Origin: Bacteroidales bacterium
Lineage (GTDB): Bacteria > Bacteroidota > Bacteroidia > Bacteroidales > UBA7960
Assembly (NCBI GenBank): GCA_012521995.1
Contig: JAAYLH010000106.1
Location: 1 to 63,105, forward strand
Length of the DNA stretch: 63,105 nucleotides
Direction of reading: 5' to 3'
Shown: positions 8,239-18,700 of the stretch, in pieces
Layout of the letters: each line of letters opens with the position of its first letter
Position numbering within the stretch: the stretch's first letter is position 1
Notes under the pieces: model-generated
What the model was told of the DNA's origin: nothing
What the model saw: the letters and a program-made list of their open reading frames with translations, nothing else
The model's database searches: none
Made by a program: the position numbers and the translations under genes

Positions 8239-9531
8239 TTAACTAATGGCTTTTCGGCTGTGCTCAAAGCGCTTAAATTCCTGCCGATCCATGATCTCCT
8301 GCAAGGCTTTGGCAAGCTCCCACAGCTCCTCAAAGGTGTTGTAAAGCGCAATGGGGGCAATGCGGATAATGTCAGGAGGCCTGAAATCAGGGATAATGCC
8401 CCTGGCCTTGAGGGCCTCGTTGATGCGCAGGGCTTCGCTTGGATGGATCAGGGCAACATGACCGCCTCTGCGGTGGGCCTCGGCAGGGTTGACATATGAA
8501 AAATGATAGGGGGCCTTCCTGAGCCCGGCGTCTATAAGTTTCATGAAATAGCTGGTCAGCATCAGCGATTTTTGCCGGATGTTTTCAATGCCTGCCTCCA
8601 GGGTGATCTGCAGGGCGCCCTCCATGGTCGACGACCCCAGCACCCCCAGCGAGGAGATCTGCCAGCCCCCGGCATGAGGCGCCGGCTCAAACTGCAGCGA
8701 GAGGTCAAATTGCCTTTCCTTTACAAAGCCAAACCATCCTGCCATCAAAGGCTCGCGATCGAAGTGTTTTTTGTTTATATATAGAAACGCTGCACAGCCG
8801 GGCCCCCCGTTCAGGTATTTGTAACTGCAGAACGTGGCAAAGTCTACGCCCCATTTGTGAAAATAATGAGGTACCGCGCCAGCTGAATGGCTGCAGTCCC
8901 AGCCTATGGGGATGCCCCTCTCGTGGGCCGCACGGGTCAAATATTCCATATCGAGCAGTTGCCCGCTTGCAAACAAAACCGAGGGCAGGTATACCAGGGC
9001 TACCTCGTCAGTCATCATTTCAACGATGGACTCCTCATCCAGGGTGCGTCCGTCACGGCTTCTGGCCAGCACCAGCTCCTGATCAGGGTCCAGGCCTTTC
9101 ATTTTGATCTGCCCTTGCAGGGCATACAGATCGGAAGGGAAATTCAGCTCGTCGGCCAGGATCTTGCTGCGCTTCCCCGAAGGCTGGTAGAATGTGCTGA
9201 TCAAAGCGTGGATGTTTACGGTGGTAGTGCCCGAGAAGACCAGCTCGCCCGCTTTGGCACCCACAAGAGCAGAGGCCATTTCCCCAAGTTGTTCACCGAA
9301 AAAAAACCAGGGCCGCTGCCCCTCGAGCCAGCCCCTGATGCCCAGCCTTTTCCATTCATCCAGCACCCGCAATAGCGTGCCCTCAGCATCTTCCGAAAGC
9401 AGCCCCAGGGAGTTGCCATCCAGGTAAATGGTGTTTTCGGGCAGGAAAAACCGTTTACGGAAATGCCCCAGGGAATCCTGACTGTCTAGGGTTCTTGCAT
9501 AGCCGCGCGAAACAGAAAAATCTTTCAGCAT
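8239..9531 (-). CDS. kynU: Kynureninase
   Basis: PLP enzyme that cleaves L-kynurenine to anthranilate and alanine (or 3-hydroxykynurenine to 3-hydroxyanthranilate). The 430-residue length is typical. Diagnostic segments in order: YLDGNSLGLL near residue 38, WDCSHSAGAVPH near 212, the PLP-lysine segment CSYKYLNGGPG (Lys about 238), the substrate loop GGWQISSLGVLG near 295, and the C-terminal FRPPDIIRIAP. No other tryptophan-degradation or quinolinate gene lies nearby, so the pathway context (catabolism or de novo NAD synthesis) is not set by neighbours. It diverges from the hemolysin-III gene across 141 bp, and its stop is 93 bp ahead of the RRM gene. Confidence 0.95.
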   Translation of the reverse strand: MLKDFSVSRGYARTLDSQDSLGHFRKRFFLPENTIYLDGNSLGLLSEDAEGTLLRVLDEWKRLGIRGWLEGQRPWFFFGEQLGEMASALVGAKAGELVFSGTTTVNIHALISTFYQPSGKRSKILADELNFPSDLYALQGQIKMKGLDPDQELVLARSRDGRTLDEESIVEMMTDEVALVYLPSVLFASGQLLDMEYLTRAAHERGIPIGWDCSHSAGAVPHYFHKWGVDFATFCSYKYLNGGPGCAAFLYINKKHFDREPLMAGWFGFVKERQFDLSLQFEPAPHAGGWQISSLGVLGSSTMEGALQITLEAGIENIRQKSLMLTSYFMKLIDAGLRKAPYHFSYVNPAEAHRRGGHVALIHPSEALRINEALKARGIIPDFRPPDIIRIAPIALYNTFEELWELAKALQEIMDRQEFKRFEHSRKAIS

Positions 9532-9672
9532 CTTCCGGGGGGTGTTTAGGAAAAAGCCCTTGCAGGCGTTTGTAAAAATAGAAGATTTTGGGCAATTATT
9601 GGAAGCCGCCAGGCAAAAATCCTTATTATTTGCCTATTTTTGGCCACTCAATAACAGAAAGGAAAAATCATT

Positions 9673-10323
9673 ATGGAACGCAGGCGCTGGGTCCTTTATC
9701 TGGATGAAATCCTGAACAGCATCACCCACGGTATCGGCATCCTGCTGGGCATTGCAGCCCTGGTACTGCTGGTGGTATTTGCCAGTATCCGTCAGCCCGA
9801 TGCCTGGAAGATCGTTAGCTTTTCGGTGTATGGTTTCAGCCTCATCCTGATGTTCACTGCCTCAACCCTTTATCATGGCTTTCGTAACAAACGCATAAAG
9901 GAACATCTCAATGTGCTCGATCATTCGTCTATCTTCATCCTTATAGCGGGCACCTATACCCCCTTTACGCTGGTGTCGATGCGCGGGCCCTGGGGCTGGA
10001 CCATCTTTGGCATCATCTGGGGGCTGGCTATTGCAGGGGTCATCTTCAAGCTGTTTTTTTACACCCACAAAATGCGCTTCGTGGGTACCATGATTTACCT
10101 GGCCATGGGCTGGATCATCCTGATTGCCATTAAGCCTTTACTGCAAACCGTTCCTGCTGGCGGATTGTGGTGGTTGCTGGCCGGGGGACTGGCCTACAGC
10201 CTGGGCATCATTTTTTACCTGAGGCGCAAGAATCGCTTCAATCATGTCATCTGGCACCTCTTTGTTCTGGCAGGCGCCATTTGCCATTTTTTCTCCATTT
10301 TCTTTTACGTGTTGCCGGCCTGA
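9673..10323 (+). CDS. Hemolysin III / PAQR family membrane protein
   Basis: A 216-residue inner-membrane protein with seven predicted helices. It carries the PAQR/HlyIII signatures: the ITHGIG motif near residue 17, STLYHGF near 63 with the conserved HxxN/D region LDHSS near 83, and the C-terminal VIWHLFVLAGAICHF with the metal-binding His pair. The family is linked to membrane-lipid or metal homeostasis; bacterial members have no settled reaction. The ATG at 9673 is the only sensible start. A TATTTTTG box at 9635-9642 may be its -7 element, but I see no clear -33 partner. It converges with the DUF302 gene, with only 11 bp between the stops. Confidence 0.88.
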   Translation: MERRRWVLYLDEILNSITHGIGILLGIAALVLLVVFASIRQPDAWKIVSFSVYGFSLILMFTASTLYHGFRNKRIKEHLNVLDHSSIFILIAGTYTPFTLVSMRGPWGWTIFGIIWGLAIAGVIFKLFFYTHKMRFVGTMIYLAMGWIILIAIKPLLQTVPAGGLWWLLAGGLAYSLGIIFYLRRKNRFNHVIWHLFVLAGAICHFFSIFFYVLPA

Positions 10324-10334
10324 GCAATGCTTAT

Positions 10335-10739
10335 TCAGGAAACCCGGCGGGCAGTGCCTTCAATGATGCGCTTCACCCGCTCGCGGATTTCAAGGGCAAA
10401 TTTATCGAGTTCTTCATTCTTTACCGGCATTACCATCGCCATGGGATCGACCATGGAAACCTCCACTTGCCCGTCTTCCAATTCTTCAACCACCACATTG
10501 CAGGGAAGAAAAGCGCCAAGCTTAGGCTCCAGCTGCAAACCCTGGTGGGCAAAGTGCGGGTTGCAGGCTCCAAGGATGATGTAAGGACGGATGTCTGCAT
10601 CTATCCTTTTCTTTAGCGTGTCCTTCACATCGATCTGGGTCAATATCCCAAAACCTTCTTTCTTCAGTTCTTCGGTAACCAGTGAAATGGCGTCCCCGTA
10701 AGAGGTGTTTCTCATCTTCGTGCTGAAATAATAGCTCAT
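10335..10739 (-). CDS. DUF302 domain protein
   Basis: A 134-residue protein made almost wholly of a DUF302 domain: the opening SYYFSTKM strand, then the hallmark YIILGACNPHFAHQGLQLEP near residues 53-72, LLPCNVVV-like LPCNVVVEE near 78, and the PMAMV segment near 98. No signal peptide, so probably cytoplasmic. The family is common but biochemically uncharacterised; its conserved Cys and His residues (AC-N-P-H) suggest ligand or metal binding. It stands alone between the hemolysin-III gene and array 1, with a 600-bp gene-free leader. Confidence 0.9.
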   Translation of the reverse strand: MSYYFSTKMRNTSYGDAISLVTEELKKEGFGILTQIDVKDTLKKRIDADIRPYIILGACNPHFAHQGLQLEPKLGAFLPCNVVVEELEDGQVEVSMVDPMAMVMPVKNEELDKFALEIRERVKRIIEGTARRVS

Positions 10740-10838
10740 GGATTTTTGGATAAATTGTTAGGAATGCTTTCTTTGGGTTTTCTTAAAGCAATAACAATCA
10801 TGTGGGGTTTTAGTTTAACCCGGATCATTCCGTTTGCT

Positions 10839-10866
10839 GATTCCTGCTTTTTATGAATCAGGAATC
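10839..10866. other. Short hairpin in the DUF302 upstream region
   Basis: GATTCCTG (10839-10846) and CAGGAATC (10859-10866) are perfect complements around a 12-nt loop. No T run follows on either strand, so it is not an obvious terminator. It could be a leader structure or operator for the DUF302 gene. The surrounding gene-free stretch 10740-11356 otherwise holds array 1 and the terminator of the M16 gene. Confidence 0.35.
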
Positions 10867-11012
10867 CCGCTCAGATTGAAAACTCCGGAGGCGGAAGGGT
10901 GCTTTTTTTTCGGCGGCTTGGCATTTCCTCAACAATTCATTTCCCTAATGTACGGGTTTTGAAAACGCCCCAGAGATGTGTTTTTAGGAAAGGCAGCAAG
11001 AATCTTTTAACA

Positions 11013-11126
11013 TCATAGTTTAGACGTAGTTCAAACGTAGTTAACACGTAGTTCAGACGTAGTTCAGACGTGCACGCTCGTTTAAACTACGTCTGAATTA
11101 CGTTTAAAATACGTGTTAGTCACGTT
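11013..11126. repeat. Array 1: phased 11-bp ACGT-core repeats, dyad arrangement
   Basis: ACGT occurs at 11024, 11035, 11046, 11057 and 11068, then at 11089, 11100, 11111 and 11122. The step is exactly 11 bp within each block and 21 bp across the centre. The left block repeats ACGTAGTTCAG; a preceding unit, TCATAGTTTAG, has lost the core. The right block reads CTGAATTACGT-like units, the opposite orientation. Segment 11041-11064 pairs with 11085-11108 at 21 of 24 positions, so a long hairpin is possible. It lies in the gene-free stretch between the DUF302 start and the M16 terminator. See arrays 2 and 3 for the same grid. Confidence 0.85.
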
Positions 11127-11284
11127 TTATTTCCGGGTTTAAACCCTGTCTGCCAGGGTTCTGGTTCTGCTTTTAAAGAAATCTTTCTCTGGTAAGAAAA
11201 AATATTGATTGTGGCTAAACTGTGTAGCTTTCTCAAAGGAAGAGGACAGGGGTTTTTCGCAAGGGAAAGCTGACAAGGTTTGGG

Positions 11285-11331
11285 AAAAAAGAGGCGGGAT
11301 GCTGCAGAAAAACCTTTGCAGCACCCCGCCT
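11285..11331 (-). terminator. Strong Rho-independent terminator of the M16 gene
   Basis: Fifteen-bp stem, 11292-11306 with 11317-11331, having a single mismatch and a 10-nt loop. On the minus strand it is followed by six T. It lies 26 bp past the stop at 11357. Confidence 0.9.
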
Positions 11332-11356
11332 GAGGAAACAATGAACCGGGATAGGA

Positions 11357-14281
11357 TCAGAAAATAAAGAGGTCTTCTTTATTCAGTTTAGTCACGGGGC
11401 CAAAGAGGCGTTCCACCTCCTGGAAGTTTACGGTGTTTTCGTTGCCCAGGATGACGTAAGTCTTGGGCTGGTTTTTGATGTAGGTCTCGTTGAAGGCCTT
11501 CACATCATTGAGGGTGATTCGGGGAAGCTCGCGGAAGAGTTGAATGCGCGGATCTTCGGTATAGCCCATGCGTTTGGCTGCGAGGTAGTTCCAGATCACG
11601 GCGGCGTCACGGATGCGCTGGGTTCGCAGGTTCGAGATCAGTTGTTCCTGGGCCAGGCGGAAGGATGACTCGGAAGCGGGCATCTCGTTGAAGAGCTCGT
11701 TGAAGGCGCTGAAGGCATCGACCACCTTGTCGTTCTGGGTGGCGATGAAGCTGCTGTTCATATAGGTCTCATCGGGCCAGGAGGGGGCTGTATAGTTGGA
11801 TCGTGCCGTGTAGGCCAGCCCGCGTTTTTCGCGCAATTCCTGGAATACGATGGCGTTCATGCCTCCGCCGAAATAGCTGTTGTACATGGTGATCTGGGGC
11901 ACCATATCGGGGTTGTAGGCGATGCCTTTAGAAATGGTTTGCAGGTAGCTCTGGTTGGCGTCGTAGTGGGCAAACAGCACCTTGTTCACCGGCGTTTCGA
12001 GGGGCTCGAAGCGGGTGCCTGTGGGGATGGCGCCCAGGCTGCGCGGGGTTCTGTGAAGCTGACCCAACTGGGCGGTGATCTCACCGAGGCTTGGCGGGCC
12101 AAAGAACACAATGCGGTGCTGCAGGGTCCAGAGGTTCTGCAGGGTCTTGATCAACTGCTCCGAAGTCAGGGCATCCAGTTCGGCGTCGGTCAGGGTGTAT
12201 GTGCTGGGGTTGCGTGGGCCGTAGATTGCATAGTTGACAAGGGCCGAGAAGTTTGAGCCCTGGTTGGCTTTGCTGTCCTGGCGTGCTTTCTTGGCGTTTT
12301 CAACATAGCGGGCCAGGGCGGCATTGTCAGCACGGGCATTGGCGATCAGCTCTTCGAAAAGTTTCACGGCGGCTTCCATATTCTCGCTCAGGCCGCTGAT
12401 GGTGATGCGGGTTTCTTCATTGCCCACCATCACGTTGAAGGTACAAGCCAGTTTGTAAAACTCGTTGCCGATCTCTTCGGCGGTGTATGTACCGTTGCCC
12501 AGGAATTCGATAAAATTGCCTGCCAGCGAAAGGTACTTGTCGTGGTAGCTTCCCATCTCCCAGTGGTAGGTGAGGGTAAAGGTGGGGTTAGCATCATTTT
12601 TTGCATAGAGCACTTCCAGGCCTGCGGGGGTTGTCCCACGTGTGACATCCCTGTCATAGTTAAGGAATACGGGTTCAATAGGCTCAACGCTGGCGGCCTT
12701 CACCTGCTTCAGCAATGGTGACTCGGCATCGCGGTTGATGTGGATGGGGGTGATGGCTGGCTTATCAACCGACTGTACATCTTTGGGCTGGCCCTGACGT
12801 TTGTATACCACAACGTAATTGTTGTCGCGCAGGTGTTCGTTGGCGAAAGCCACCACTTCTTCCTTGGTAATCTTGCTGAGGCGGTCGATGTAATTGATGG
12901 TCTCCTGGTAAGGCTGCCTGTTGAGGAAGCTCATAGCCATGGCCATGGCGCGCCCGCGGCTGTTTTCAATGCGGCGCATCTCCTGGAGTTTCAGGTTGTT
13001 GATGGCAGCTTCCATCAGCCAGTCGGGGAATTCGCCTTTTTTCAGCAGTTCGAGCTGTCCCATCAGGAGGTCTTTCACCTCGTCAAGGCTTTGTCCGCTC
13101 TTGTTGCGGCCCGTCAGGGTAAGCATTGAATAATCGGTCATGGATCGTATGTATGCCCCGGCGCCCAGGGTGGCCTGCTGTTTGTTGAGGTTTTGGTCGA
13201 TGAGGCCGGCGCGGCGGTTGCTCAGGATCATCCCGATCATGTTCAGGTAAGGGATCTGATCGGAATTGGCCCCTTCAAAGCGCCAGCCGATCTGGATGTT
13301 TTCGGCCTGCAGGCCAATAACTTCCTTAATGATGGGCTGGGTGATTTCGGGTTGCCGGCCAAAACGCAGGGGGTCAACCGGCGAAGGCTTCAGTTGGCCA
13401 AAGTGTTCGTCAATGACGCGGATGGCTTCATCGGGATCGAAATCGCCCGACATCACCACGGCCATGTTGTTGGGCACATAGTATTTTTTGAAGAAGTTCT
13501 TGATGTTGATGATGGAGGGGTTTTTGAGGTGTTCGGCTTCGCCGAGGGTGGTCTGAAGGCCATAAGGGTGGTTGGGGAACAGGCCCTGCATCAGGGCTTC
13601 GGAAGCCTGGCGGCCGTCGTTGGTCAGCGACATGTTTTTTTCCTCGTACACCGTTTCAAGCTCGGTATGGAACAGGCGGATGGTGGCGTCGTTGAAACGC
13701 TGTGCCTGTATCATGGCCCAGTTGCGGAGCTGGTTTGAAGGGATGTTTTCCATGTAAATGGTATAGTCGTTGGAGGTCCCTGCATTGGTGCCGGTCGAAC
13801 CGATAGCGGTCATCAGGCGGTCGTATTCATTGGGAATGGCCAGGGTCGAGGCAATGTAGGAGATGCTGTCGATCTGGTGGTAAATGGCAGCCCGTTTGGC
13901 GGGGTCGGTTTCCTTGCGGTATACTTCGAACAGGGCCTCGATTTTGTCGAGCAGGGGTTTCTCCTTTTCCCAGTCGAGGGTCCCGAATTCGCTGGTACCC
14001 TTAAACATCAGGTGCTCGAAGTAGTGTGCCAGACCTGTGGTCTCAGCAGGGTCGTTCTTGCTGCCCACCCGCACGGCAACATAGGTCTGAATGCGAGGCT
14101 CTTCCTTGTAGACCGAGAGGTAAACTTTCAGCCCGTTGTCGAGGGTGTAGATCCGGGCATTGAGTGGATCGTCGGCAAAACTTTCATACGCATAGGTTCT
14201 CTGCCCAATGGCTAAGCCCTGCACGAACAGGACCAACATGAGAAAGGCAATTAACCGTTTGATCATTTTTTTGGCCATCAT
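11357..14281 (-). CDS. M16 family zinc metallopeptidase (two-halves, exported)
   Basis: A 974-residue pitrilysin/M16 peptidase. Residues 1-27 are a signal peptide (MIKRL, hydrophobic core, GLAIGQ), so it acts in the periplasm or at the outer membrane. The inverted zinc motif HxxEH is HYFEH at residues 86-90, and the downstream acidic ligand region is ETVYEEKN near 209-216. The length fits four alpha/beta M16 domains (catalytic half about 40-480, inactive half about 520-960, with a TYTAPSWPDE loop typical of the second half). These enzymes degrade short peptides. The gene is transcribed alone with a strong terminator. It diverges from the RND operon across 300 bp of A+T-rich DNA. Confidence 0.92.
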   Translation of the reverse strand: MMAKKMIKRLIAFLMLVLFVQGLAIGQRTYAYESFADDPLNARIYTLDNGLKVYLSVYKEEPRIQTYVAVRVGSKNDPAETTGLAHYFEHLMFKGTSEFGTLDWEKEKPLLDKIEALFEVYRKETDPAKRAAIYHQIDSISYIASTLAIPNEYDRLMTAIGSTGTNAGTSNDYTIYMENIPSNQLRNWAMIQAQRFNDATIRLFHTELETVYEEKNMSLTNDGRQASEALMQGLFPNHPYGLQTTLGEAEHLKNPSIINIKNFFKKYYVPNNMAVVMSGDFDPDEAIRVIDEHFGQLKPSPVDPLRFGRQPEITQPIIKEVIGLQAENIQIGWRFEGANSDQIPYLNMIGMILSNRRAGLIDQNLNKQQATLGAGAYIRSMTDYSMLTLTGRNKSGQSLDEVKDLLMGQLELLKKGEFPDWLMEAAINNLKLQEMRRIENSRGRAMAMAMSFLNRQPYQETINYIDRLSKITKEEVVAFANEHLRDNNYVVVYKRQGQPKDVQSVDKPAITPIHINRDAESPLLKQVKAASVEPIEPVFLNYDRDVTRGTTPAGLEVLYAKNDANPTFTLTYHWEMGSYHDKYLSLAGNFIEFLGNGTYTAEEIGNEFYKLACTFNVMVGNEETRITISGLSENMEAAVKLFEELIANARADNAALARYVENAKKARQDSKANQGSNFSALVNYAIYGPRNPSTYTLTDAELDALTSEQLIKTLQNLWTLQHRIVFFGPPSLGEITAQLGQLHRTPRSLGAIPTGTRFEPLETPVNKVLFAHYDANQSYLQTISKGIAYNPDMVPQITMYNSYFGGGMNAIVFQELREKRGLAYTARSNYTAPSWPDETYMNSSFIATQNDKVVDAFSAFNELFNEMPASESSFRLAQEQLISNLRTQRIRDAAVIWNYLAAKRMGYTEDPRIQLFRELPRITLNDVKAFNETYIKNQPKTYVILGNENTVNFQEVERLFGPVTKLNKEDLFIF

Positions 14282-14581
14282 AAAAAATTTTTGGGTTTAA
14301 ATTGAATTGTAATTGAACTTTGAATTTCCTTTGTAAAAGCAATCAAAAAAATACCGCCTGGAATTCCCGGGTACACTTTCCCGGGAAATTAGTTTGGCAA
14401 ATTTGTGAAAAAATCAAACAATTCGCGCAAAAAATCGTTTTATAATTCGTTAAAAATAAGCAAAAAAGACAATTTTTCTATTTTTTTTTCACCCCTTTAA
14501 ACCATTGTTTTTTTTTACTGTCAAACATAATCGTATCCGTATAAAATTTCCCAAAAATAACCTTTCATCACGCTGAAGTAT
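14282..14581. other. Divergent regulatory region with a CCCGGG hairpin
   Basis: Three hundred A+T-rich bases between the M16 gene and the RND operon. TTCCCGGG (14364-14371) and CCCGGGAA (14380-14387) form an 8-bp G+C-rich hairpin with an 8-nt loop and no T run, so it is more likely an operator or leader structure than a terminator. A TATGTTTG box on the minus strand (14522-14529) could serve the M16 gene, but spacing to a -33 box is poor. Confidence 0.4.
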
Positions 14582-15679
14582 ATGAAAAAGCCCCTTCGTT
14601 TGATTTTTACCATATTAAGCCTTTTGGTCATCCTGGGTTTAATATTTTATCCCAAACTAAAGCCACTGTTTCAAAAGGGCGAACAAGGTCCTGCGGCAGG
14701 TATGGGTCGCGGGGGGGTCCAGTCGAGAGCCCTGGACGCAAATGCCCTGGTCATTGGTCCATCTGTTTTGAGGGAAATGATCAACAGCACAGGGACGCTG
14801 CTTCCCGATGAGGAGGTTGACCTTTCATTCGAGACTTCGGGGAAGATCATCAGCATTAATTTCACAGAAGGTACACGGGTGAAGCGTGGCGATTTGCTGG
14901 CCAAGATCAACGACAGGCATTTACAGGCCCAGTTGCTGAAGTTGCAGGCCCAGCTTAAGCTTGCCGAGGAGCGGGAATTTCGTCAGCGTAACCTGCTCAC
15001 CCGCGATGCCATCAGCCAGGAAAGCTATGACCAGGCCGTTACCGAGTTGCAGGCGCTGGAAGCCGACATCATGTTGCTTGAGGCACGTATTGCCGAGACC
15101 GAGCTCAGGGCGCCCTTTGACGGGATCATCGGCCTGAGGTATGTGAGTGAAGGAGCTTTTGCAAACCCCAATGCCCGCATTGCAAGGCTGATCAAGATCA
15201 GCCCCCTGAAGGTTGAGTTTTCAATTCCAGAGCGTTATTCAGGAAGTATAAACCCCGGTTTCCCCATTTCATTCACCATAGACGGAATCAATGAACCCTT
15301 TACAGCCTCGGTTTATGCGGTGGATCCCATTGTAAATATAAACACCCGCACCATTGTGGTCAGGGCCCTCTACCCCAACCGCCGCGAGGAACTCAAGCCG
15401 GGGCGCTTTGCAGGCATCAACCTGCAGCTTGATGAGATCACGAATACCATTGCTATTCCTACCGAGGCATTGGTGGCTGAAATGGACGGGGATAAGGTAT
15501 ATGTGTATCGTGGTGGCCATGCCGAGCAGGTTACCGTGCTGACAGGCCTGCGCACCTCTGACCGTATTCAAATCCTCAGGGGTCTGGAATTTGGAGATAC
15601 CCTGCTAGTGACTGGGGTCATGCAGCTTAGGCAGGGTCTCCCTGTTGTTCTTGACCAGGTGGCAAGGACCGAAGAGTAA
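14582..15679 (+). CDS. RND efflux periplasmic adaptor (membrane fusion protein)
   Basis: A 365-residue adaptor joining the inner-membrane pump to the outer-membrane channel. Residues 7-24 form one membrane anchor. The biotinyl-lipoyl half-motifs are LSFETSGKIISINFTEGTRV (about 81-100) and ELRAPFDGIIGLRYVSEG (about 176-193). They flank a helical hairpin (about 107-170, LQAQLKLAEEREFRQRN). The beta-barrel and membrane-proximal domains follow (VYAVDPIVNINTRTIVVRA). It opens a three-gene operon: the pump starts 23 bp downstream and the channel overlaps the pump. No regulator gene is adjacent, so control and substrate are not visible. Confidence 0.93.
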   Translation: MKKPLRLIFTILSLLVILGLIFYPKLKPLFQKGEQGPAAGMGRGGVQSRALDANALVIGPSVLREMINSTGTLLPDEEVDLSFETSGKIISINFTEGTRVKRGDLLAKINDRHLQAQLLKLQAQLKLAEEREFRQRNLLTRDAISQESYDQAVTELQALEADIMLLEARIAETELRAPFDGIIGLRYVSEGAFANPNARIARLIKISPLKVEFSIPERYSGSINPGFPISFTIDGINEPFTASVYAVDPIVNINTRTIVVRALYPNRREELKPGRFAGINLQLDEITNTIAIPTEALVAEMDGDKVYVYRGGHAEQVTVLTGLRTSDRIQILRGLEFGDTLLVTGVMQLRQGLPVVLDQVARTEE

Positions 15680-15702
15680 TTAACAGAAATATTTAACGTA
15701 AG

Positions 15703-18700
15703 ATGAGCCTTTCGTCCTTAAGCATACAACGTCCTGTATTGTCGACGGTATTTACAATCGTCATCCTGCTCTTTGGCCTGATCGGGTTTACCTACTTGGG
15801 TGTCAGGGAGTTTCCCAGCGTTGACCCGCCCATTATTTCAGTCAGCGTATCCTACCCGGGGGCCAACTCCGATGTGATTGAGACCCAGATCACCGAACCC
15901 CTCGAACAGAGCATCAATGGCATCCCGGGCATACGCACCCTGACCAGCGTAAGCCGCCAGGGCGGGTCACGGATCTCGGTGGAGTTTGAGTTGAGCGTGG
16001 ATATGGAAACGGCAGCCAATGACGTGCGTGATAAGGTATCGCAGGCGCAGCGGAGGTTGCCCCGTGATGTGGACCCCCCAACCGTTTCTAAGGCTGATGC
16101 CGATGCCAGCCCCATTATGTTTGTGGTGCTTGAAAGCGACCGCCGTTCTTTGCTGGAGCTCTCTGAAATTGCCGAGCTGACGATGAAGGAGCAATTGCAG
16201 ACCATTTCGGGGGTGAGTGGCATCCACATTTGGGGGCAGAAACGTTATTCGATGCGGTTGTGGCTTGACCCGGTGAAGCTGGCAGGCTATGGCCTTACCC
16301 CCCTGGATGTGCGCAATGCCATCAACCGCGAGAACGTGGAGCTGCCTTCGGGAAGCATCGAAGGGGCTACCACAGAGCTTACCATCCGGACCCTGGGGCT
16401 GATGACCACCCCTGAAGAATTCAATAACCTCATCATAAAGGAGGAAAGCGGCCTGGTGGTACGCTTCCGCGATGTGGGCCGCGCCGAACTGGGCCCCGAA
16501 GACCAGCGCAGTTTCGCAAAACGCAATGGTATCCCCATGGTGGGGAATGCCATCGTGCCCCAGCCTGGGTCAAATCATATTGAAATTGCCGACGAGGTTT
16601 ACCGTCGCCTTGAATTTATGGAAAAGGACCTGCCCGATGATGTAAGCATCGGCATTGGCTTTGACAATACCAAGTTTATCCGCTCGTCCATCAGCGAGGT
16701 GATGAATACCATTTATATTGCCTTCTTCCTGGTGGTGGTGATCATCTTCCTTTTCCTGCGCGACTGGCGCACGACCCTGATTCCCATCCTTGTGATCCCA
16801 GTATCTTTGGTGGGCGCTTTTTTTATTATGTACATTGCAGGGTTTTCCATCAACGTGCTGACCATGCTGGCGGTGGTGCTTGCCATCGGGCTTGTGGTGG
16901 ACGATGCCATTATAATGATGGAGAATATCTATGTGAAGATAGAGCAGGGGATGACGCCCATAGAGGCCGGACTAGAAGGTTCGAAGGAAATTTTCTTTGC
17001 CATTATTTCGACCACCATCACCCTGATCGCTGTATTTTTCCCCATAGTGTTCCTCGAAGGGATGACGGGGCGCTTGTTCCGCGAGTTCAGTATTGTCATT
17101 GCGGGTGCAGTGGCTATTTCCTCCTTTGTGGCGCTGACTTTTACCCCGATGCTTTCGACAAAGATACTGAAACAGCGCACCAAGCATGGCCGTTTTTATG
17201 AAAGCACCGAAGGTTTTTTCAGGAAACTGAATGAAATATACCGGAACGGGTTGGACCGCTTTCTGAAAAGGAGATGGCTTGCCGTTGTTATCCTGGGGCT
17301 TGCAGGTCTTCTGGTTTTCGTTTTATTCAGGACCATCCCTGCTGAGATGGCACCCATGGAGGACCGCTCGCAGATCACCATCAATGGGCGTGGTCCTGAA
17401 GGGGCAACATACGAATTTATGCGTGATTATATTGAGGAGGTGGTAAAAGTAGTGGAAGATATCGTGCCTGAACGTGAAAGCATGATAGCAATGGTTTCTA
17501 CCGGTTGGACCAACGTCAGGATTATGCTGGTACCCCCCAATGAGCGTGAAGCCAGCCAGCAGGAGATTTCTGATCGCTTGACGGCAGCCTTAAGACCGAT
17601 GACGCGTGCGCGTGCGTTTGTGACACAGCAGTCCACCTTTGGGGGACGCCGCTCAGGAATGCCTGTACAGTATGTTTTGCAGGCCCAGAACATTGAGAAG
17701 TTACGTGAGGTGTTGCCCGAGTTTATGGAAAAAGTGAACGACAGTGAGGTCCTTCAAATGTCGGATGTTAACCTGAAGTTTACCAAGCCCGAACTGCAGA
17801 TCACCATCAACCGCGAAAAAGCCAATTCTATGGGCGTTTCGGCCCAGAACGTAGGGCAGACCCTGCAGCTGGCGCTCAGCGGTCAGCGCTTCGGGTATTT
17901 CTTTATGAATGGAAAGCAATATCAGATCCTTGGCGAGATTGAGCGCGAGAACCGCAATAAGCCCCTGGACCTTAAGTCGCTTTATGTGCGCAATAATTTT
18001 GGCGATATGGTGCAGCTGGATAACCTGGTTACGCTGCAGGAGCAAACCGCACCCCCGCAATTGTACCGCTACAATCGGTTTGTGGCTGCCACAATCTCTT
18101 CGGGTCTAGCTCCGGGCAAGACCATCAGTGAAGGCCTTGCAGAGATGGATCGCATTGCCGATGAGGTGCTTGACGACACCTTCCGCACCGCCCTGGCAGG
18201 CGACTCGAAGGACTTCCAGGAGAGTTCCTCAAGCCTTATGTTTGCATTTATCCTGGCGCTGGTGCTGATCTTTCTGGTGCTCTCGGCCCAGTTTGAAAGC
18301 TTTAAGGACCCCATTATTGTGATGATGACCGTGCCATTGGCTATTACCGGCGCCTTGCTGTTTATGTGGTATTTCAATGTCACCATGAACATTTTCAGCC
18401 AGATCGGGATCATCATGCTCATCGGCCTGGTTTCCAAAAACGGGATCCTGATGGTAGAGTTTGCCAACCAGCGCAAGCGTGCAGGGATGAGAAAGATTGA
18501 AGCCATCAAATATGCAGCTGCAGCGCGTTTCCGTCCCATCCTGATGACGAGCCTCTCTACCATTCTTGGGGTATTGCCCCTGGCGCTTGGTTTTGGCGAA
18601 GGAGCACAAAGCCGCGTGGCGATGGGGATTGCCGTGGTGGGTGGTTTGTTCTTGTCCACCTTCCTGACCCTCTTTGTGGTTCCCGCCATTTATTCGTATG

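Noticed and set aside
11013-11126. CRISPR-like repeat array
   Set aside because: Units are 11 bp with no unique spacers, no cas genes are near, and units switch orientation.
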